From Sphingomonadales bacterium (lineage in GTDB: Bacteria; Pseudomonadota; Alphaproteobacteria; Sphingomonadales; Sphingomonadaceae), in assembly GCA_027486275.1 (NCBI GenBank), contig JAIXPM010000237.1, positions 1 to 9,662 of the forward strand: a stretch of 9,662 nucleotides of DNA, given 5' to 3'. The notes under the pieces were generated by a model. The model was not told the origin of the DNA, ran no database searches, and saw only the letters and a list, made by a program, of their open reading frames with translations. How positions within the stretch are numbered: position 1 is the first letter of the stretch; every line of letters starts with the position of its first letter. The translations under genes were made by a program, and so were the position numbers. Positions 7,176 through 9,662 of this stretch are shown piece after piece.

Positions 7176-7664
7176 ATGCCCGCAACACCGCGCCTTGCCC
7201 TGCCGCTGATTGCCGCCGGCCAGGCCCAGAAAGACGTCACGCACAACGAAGCAGTGCTGGCGCTGGACCGGCTCGTGGCCTTGGTCGTCGTATCCCGCAG
7301 CATGACGGCGCCGCCCACCGCGCCGCAACCCGGCACATGCTATATCGTGCCCATTTCGGGAGGGTCTGCCTGGGGTCATCCGGCCGGAACGCTGATGTTC
7401 TGGCAAGATTCGGGCTGGTTGGCCGCAAGTCCCCGCGATGGACAGGTCGTGCTGGTCGATGATGAAGAGGTGATGCTTGTCCGCAAGGGCGACTGGCAGG
7501 CCAAGTGGCCCACTCTGGGTCTTTCGATCAATGGCCGCACCCTATTGGCCGCCTCTCCAGCCATGATTACCCTGCCCAGCGGTGGTGGCATAGTGGACAG
7601 CGAAGCCCGCGCAACATTGGCTAAACTGCTGACGGCATTGCAGCAGCAGGGCATAATTTCCTAA
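7176..7664 (+). CDS. DUF2793 protein, probable particle surface or spike component
   Basis: This 162-residue protein starts with the DUF2793 signature 'PRLALPLIAAGQAQKDVTHN' (5-24). It continues with 'PPTAPQPGTCYIVP' (46-59), 'GTLMFWQDSGW' and 'GQVVLVDDEEVMLVRKGDW'. The C-terminus ('GGGIVDSEARATLAKLLTAL') is a Gly turn followed by a helix, seen at the end of many related phage and GTA proteins and possibly an oligomerisation element. In R. capsulatus a DUF2793 protein is one of the GTA head spike proteins that bind host capsule, but it is encoded away from the main cluster. Here the gene lies 15 nt after the g15-type gene with its own Shine-Dalgarno (AGGAG, 7163-7167), so it very probably shares the transcript. 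Whether it decorates head or tail cannot be told from sequence. Confidence 0.85.
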   Translation: MPATPRLALPLIAAGQAQKDVTHNEAVLALDRLVALVVVSRSMTAPPTAPQPGTCYIVPISGGSAWGHPAGTLMFWQDSGWLAASPRDGQVVLVDDEEVMLVRKGDWQAKWPTLGLSINGRTLLAASPAMITLPSGGGIVDSEARATLAKLLTALQQQGIIS

Positions 7665-7702
7665 AAACAGGGAGGGCTGTCGCCATTTTCCCCTTTGAAC
7701 TG

Positions 7703-7716
7703 TTGCATCGGGGCAA
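7703..7716. repeat. Inverted repeat 1 upstream of the OmpA-family gene
   Basis: A 6-bp stem (TGTTGC, 7701-7706; GCAACA, 7713-7718) encloses the 6-nt loop ATCGGG. The core TTGCATCGGGGCAA matches a second copy 34 bp downstream at 11 of 14 positions. It could be an RNA hairpin in a leader, half of an operator pair, or a weak terminator for the tail operon, although no T-run follows it. Confidence 0.45.
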
Positions 7717-7736
7717 CAATCTTAACCAATCCAGAC

Positions 7737-7750
7737 TTGCATCCCCGCAA
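7737..7750. repeat. Inverted repeat 2 upstream of the OmpA-family gene
   Basis: A 6-bp stem (ACTTGC, 7735-7740; GCAAGT, 7747-7752) encloses the 6-nt loop ATCCCC. Its core TTGCATCCCCGCAA repeats the upstream copy except that three loop bases are C instead of G. The two loops, with one closing base, are complementary over 5 nt (CGGGG/CCCCG). It overlaps the -35-like element of the possible promoter. Confidence 0.45.
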
Positions 7751-7764
7751 GTGCCTGCGATAAA
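7737..7764 (+). promoter_or_regulatory. Possible promoter of the OmpA-family gene
   Basis: A -35-like TTGCAT (7737-7742) and a -10-like GATAAA (7759-7764) are separated by 16 nt, which would place the transcript start near 7771 and leave a leader of about 43 nt. An alternative pair is TTGAAC (7695-7700) with AATCTT (7718-7723), spacing 17. Neither is close to consensus, and the choice between them is not settled by sequence. Confidence 0.25.
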
Positions 7765-7813
7765 GACTTTCGAGAGGCCAGAATAGGACTGGCTCTACAC
7801 AAAGGGGAAGACG

Positions 7814-9013
7814 ATGCGCAAGTTTGCGATCGGCCTCGCCCTCGCGGCCACCGCGCTTTCGAGCGCGGCCACTGCGAAGGACAAGGCTTGGTATATTGGT
7901 CTGGAAGCGGGTGTTAACCTGCTGCAAAAGCAGAGCCTGGACATCTCCACAGCCAATGGTGCGACCACGGTCGAAAACTCGATCACGCACACCTATTTCC
8001 CCGGTTTCGATGTCGGCGGAAATGTTGGTTATGATTTTGGCGGTTTCCGCGCCGAATTCGCGCTGAACTATCTGCGCTCCAAGAATCGTGAATCGAACCT
8101 GTTGAACCCGCCGCCGGCGATTCCGTACACGACGACCACGGGCGTTAACACGGTTGGTATCCCGCCGACGCAGCAGTATCCGAACGCTGGCGGCACCGCC
8201 AGCGCCTTGGCTTTCATGCTGAACGGCCTCATCGACTTCGGCGGCAAGGACAAGGACTTCGGTGGCTACATCGGCGCCGGTGCCGGTATCGCCCGCGTCA
8301 AGCAGTTTGCGCGTCTGCGCAATCCGGGCCTGGTGTTCCAGGACGATGCTGATACGTCGTTCGCGTGGAACATCCTGGCTGGCGTCTACAAGCCGATCAG
8401 CGACCATGTCGATGTCGGTCTGAAGTATCGCTGGATGAACGTGAACAAGGTGGACACGTTCACCGTGAACGGTCTGCCGGTGAACAATTCGTTCCGCAGC
8501 CACAGCGTGCTGCTGACGCTGACCTACAACTTCTTCGAGGCTGAGGCGCCGCCTCCGCCGCCTCCGCCGCCTCCGCCGCCGCCTCCGCCGCCTCCGCCCG
8601 CACCGGCCCCGCTGCCGCCGTGCCCGCCGGCTGCTGTGACCCCGGGTCCGTTCTTGGTCTTCTTCGATTGGGACAAGTCGGCCATCACGGCTGAAGCCGC
8701 TGCGATCCTTGATCGTGCTGCGGAACAGTTTGCCGCCACTGGCCAGACCAGTGTTGCGCTTGCCGGCCACGCCGACAAGTCGGGCAAGGACGATTACAAC
8801 GTGAAGCTGTCGCAGCGTCGCGCTGATGCCGTGAAGGCCTATCTGGCCGGCAAGGGCGTTCCCGCTGATGCGATGGGCACCGAAGCGTTCGGCGAAGGCC
8901 GTCCGCTGGTTGATACCGCCGATGGCGTGCGTGAACCGCAGAACCGTCGCGTGGAAATCACCTTCAGCGGTGCTCCGGCGCCGGCCCCGACGGGCCCCTG
9001 CCAGCCGCAGTAA
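7814..9013 (+). CDS. OmpA-family outer membrane protein (beta-barrel, Pro hinge, peptidoglycan-binding domain)
   Basis: This 399-residue protein would anchor the outer membrane to peptidoglycan. Residues 1-21 are a Sec signal peptide ('MRKFAIGLALAATALSSAAT', predicted cleavage after 'ATA'). Residues 26-241 form an 8-stranded-type barrel with 'YIGLEAGVNLL', 'GGYIGAGAGIARV' and a final aromatic strand 'SVLLTLTYNFF'. Residues 246-262 are 17 consecutive prolines, a hinge. Residues 279-386 are the OmpA C-terminal domain, with D321 and R336 at the same 15-residue spacing as the diaminopimelate-binding D271 and R286 of E. coli OmpA. Cysteines C270 and C396 flank this domain. Codons favour CGT, GGT, GCT and AAG more than the tail genes do, which suggests high expression. 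The start has GGGGA (7804-7808) 5 nt upstream. It is probably a host gene unrelated to the tail operon. Confidence 0.93.
   Translation: MRKFAIGLALAATALSSAATAKDKAWYIGLEAGVNLLQKQSLDISTANGATTVENSITHTYFPGFDVGGNVGYDFGGFRAEFALNYLRSKNRESNLLNPPPAIPYTTTTGVNTVGIPPTQQYPNAGGTASALAFMLNGLIDFGGKDKDFGGYIGAGAGIARVKQFARLRNPGLVFQDDADTSFAWNILAGVYKPISDHVDVGLKYRWMNVNKVDTFTVNGLPVNNSFRSHSVLLTLTYNFFEAEAPPPPPPPPPPPPPPPPPAPAPLPPCPPAAVTPGPFLVFFDWDKSAITAEAAAILDRAAEQFAATGQTSVALAGHADKSGKDDYNVKLSQRRADAVKAYLAGKGVPADAMGTEAFGEGRPLVDTADGVREPQNRRVEITFSGAPAPAPTGPCQPQ
8549..8596 (+). repeat. 9-bp tandem repeat (CCGCCTCCG) encoding the polyproline hinge
   Basis: Five copies of the 9-mer CCGCCTCCG lie at 8549, 8558, 8567, 8579 and 8588. 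A single extra CCG (8576-8578) separates the third and fourth. The unit is three Pro codons, so gain or loss of a copy would keep the reading frame and only change hinge length. Confidence 0.9.
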
Positions 9014-9037
9014 GCGGCTTACGGGCTGAACGAAATC

Positions 9038-9067
9038 GGGGGAGCGGCTCAGCCGCTCCCCCTTTTT
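9038..9067 (+). terminator. Intrinsic terminator of the OmpA-family gene
   Basis: A perfect GC-rich palindrome (GGGGGAGCGGC at 9038-9048, GCCGCTCCCCC at 9052-9062) forms an 11-bp stem with a 3-nt loop and is followed at once by TTTTT (9063-9067) and a further T-rich stretch. It begins 25 nt after the OmpA-family stop. In the opposite direction the stem is followed by only three T residues, so it would be weak for the convergent gene. Confidence 0.93.
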
Positions 9068-9158
9068 CTTTGTCTGCCGTCACTCAGGACCAGATACAGC
9101 CAGCCCCAGCACGCAGGCTGCCGCCTTGTTGTTAAGCCACCAACCAGAAGAGTGTCGG

Positions 9159-9662
9159 TCAGTTCTCGGTGAGGTTAGCCAGATCCGGCCGCACATCGGG
9201 CAGCGGCGGCAATGGCGGCACGTTCAATCCGGCAGCCGGCGGCACATAGGCCAGTGCGGCGCGCAGTTCCGGTACCATGGCCTCTGCAATCCGGCCCATT
9301 GCGCCGACATCGCCGACACGCACTGCTTGGCCCGCCTGACCGGCAGCCCAGCAAAAATTATACTGCGCATCCAGGGTGGAAAAACTGTTGTAGCTGCGGG
9401 TGTTGTAGCGATCAAAGGCCGCTGCGCCGCCGCGCTTCATTGTCCGCGTATAATGGCTCAGCATCGTCGTCTGGGCAGATGTCAGCTCGCCGCCGTGCTT
9501 CTTCAGCATCTGATTATAATTGTCCACCGAGCGCAGGAACGGTGAATACTGGCACTGCAGGGCAGCGACGTTCAATGCCGCGCGCAATGTCCACACCGCA
9601 TGGGCGCGTGTTTCCGCCGGGGTCGCCCGGATCAGAACCACCGCCTTCGGCACCATGATGCC
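9159..9662 (-). CDS. Conserved hypothetical protein, probably secreted, 5'-partial
   Basis: This minus-strand frame ends with TGA at 9161-9159 and stays open to the right edge. The ATG at 9656-9654 would give 165 residues, but the frame continues upstream and no signal peptide is visible after it, so the true start probably lies outside the window. The protein is mostly helical, with 'TRAHAVWTLRAALNVAALQC' (16-35), 'PFLRSVDNYNQMLKKHGGEL' (39-58) and 'RYNTRSYNSFSTLDAQYNFC' (83-102). C35 and C102 could form a disulfide if it is exported. The C-terminus is Pro-rich ('PPLPPLPDVRP'). It resembles proteins I have seen as uncharacterised in sphingomonads, but I cannot name a function. It converges on the OmpA-family gene. 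Confidence 0.72.
   Translation of the reverse strand, partial: GIMVPKAVVLIRATPAETRAHAVWTLRAALNVAALQCQYSPFLRSVDNYNQMLKKHGGELTSAQTTMLSHYTRTMKRGGAAAFDRYNTRSYNSFSTLDAQYNFCWAAGQAGQAVRVGDVGAMGRIAEAMVPELRAALAYVPPAAGLNVPPLPPLPDVRPDLANLTEN

Noticed and set aside
7665..7690. Terminator directly after the DUF2793 gene
   Set aside because: Only a 4-bp stem (ACAG/CTGT) and a short T-run several bases away; too weak to annotate.
8549..8600. CRISPR or intergenic repeat array
   Set aside because: The repeats are contiguous Pro codons inside a gene, with no spacers.
7661..8770. 369-residue minus-strand frame with a long Arg run
   Set aside because: It is the antisense of the OmpA-family gene; the Arg run is the complement of the Pro-hinge repeat.
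9126..9545. 139-residue plus-strand frame after the terminator
   Set aside because: It is antisense to the minus-strand gene, which has better protein-like composition, and it has no Shine-Dalgarno or known motif.

Overview
The window reads as part of a GC-rich alphaproteobacterial chromosome, most likely from the Sphingomonadales. Two things point there. The OmpA-family protein has a C-terminal domain, signal peptide and Pro-rich hinge of the sphingomonad type. The tail genes follow the gene order and protein families of the Rhodobacter capsulatus gene transfer agent (RcGTA), whose relatives are widespread in Alphaproteobacteria. These assignments come from recognising sequence motifs and gene order; no database search was possible.

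Positions 1-7664 form one tightly packed plus-strand operon encoding the tail of a GTA-like particle or a related siphovirus-like prophage. In order it carries the 3' part of the tail tube protein (RcGTA g9 type), two small tail assembly chaperones (g10 and g10.1 types), a very short tape measure (g11), a 785-residue protein ending in a DUF2460 distal tail domain (g12), the DUF2163/TIGR02218 hub (g13), an NlpC/P60 peptidase (g14), a short version of the tail-tip 'megatron' (g15), and a DUF2793 protein. Junctions are overlaps of 1-11 nt or gaps of 4-15 nt, so translational coupling is likely. Head, terminase and portal genes would lie to the left, outside the window. No integrase, repressor, lysis gene or attachment site is visible.

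The most unusual part is the g12-type gene. About 572 residues, apparently a carbohydrate-binding-like beta domain followed by a TIM-barrel-like glycoside-hydrolase fold, are fused in frame in front of an otherwise normal-length DUF2460 protein. The original start of that protein appears to be retained as an internal ATG with a perfect GGAGG Shine-Dalgarno. The g15-type protein is correspondingly short (717 residues) and seems to lack the TIM-barrel segment that RcGTA g15 carries. A barrel-type domain may therefore sit on a different tail-tip component here.

Positions 7665-7813 are a 149-bp intergenic region with two near-identical inverted repeats and a possible promoter. It leads into a highly expressed-looking OmpA-family outer membrane protein (7814-9013) with a 17-proline hinge, closed by a strong intrinsic terminator (9038-9067). 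A convergent minus-strand gene of unknown function (9159 to beyond the right edge) ends the window. The last two genes look like ordinary host genes bordering the tail cluster.
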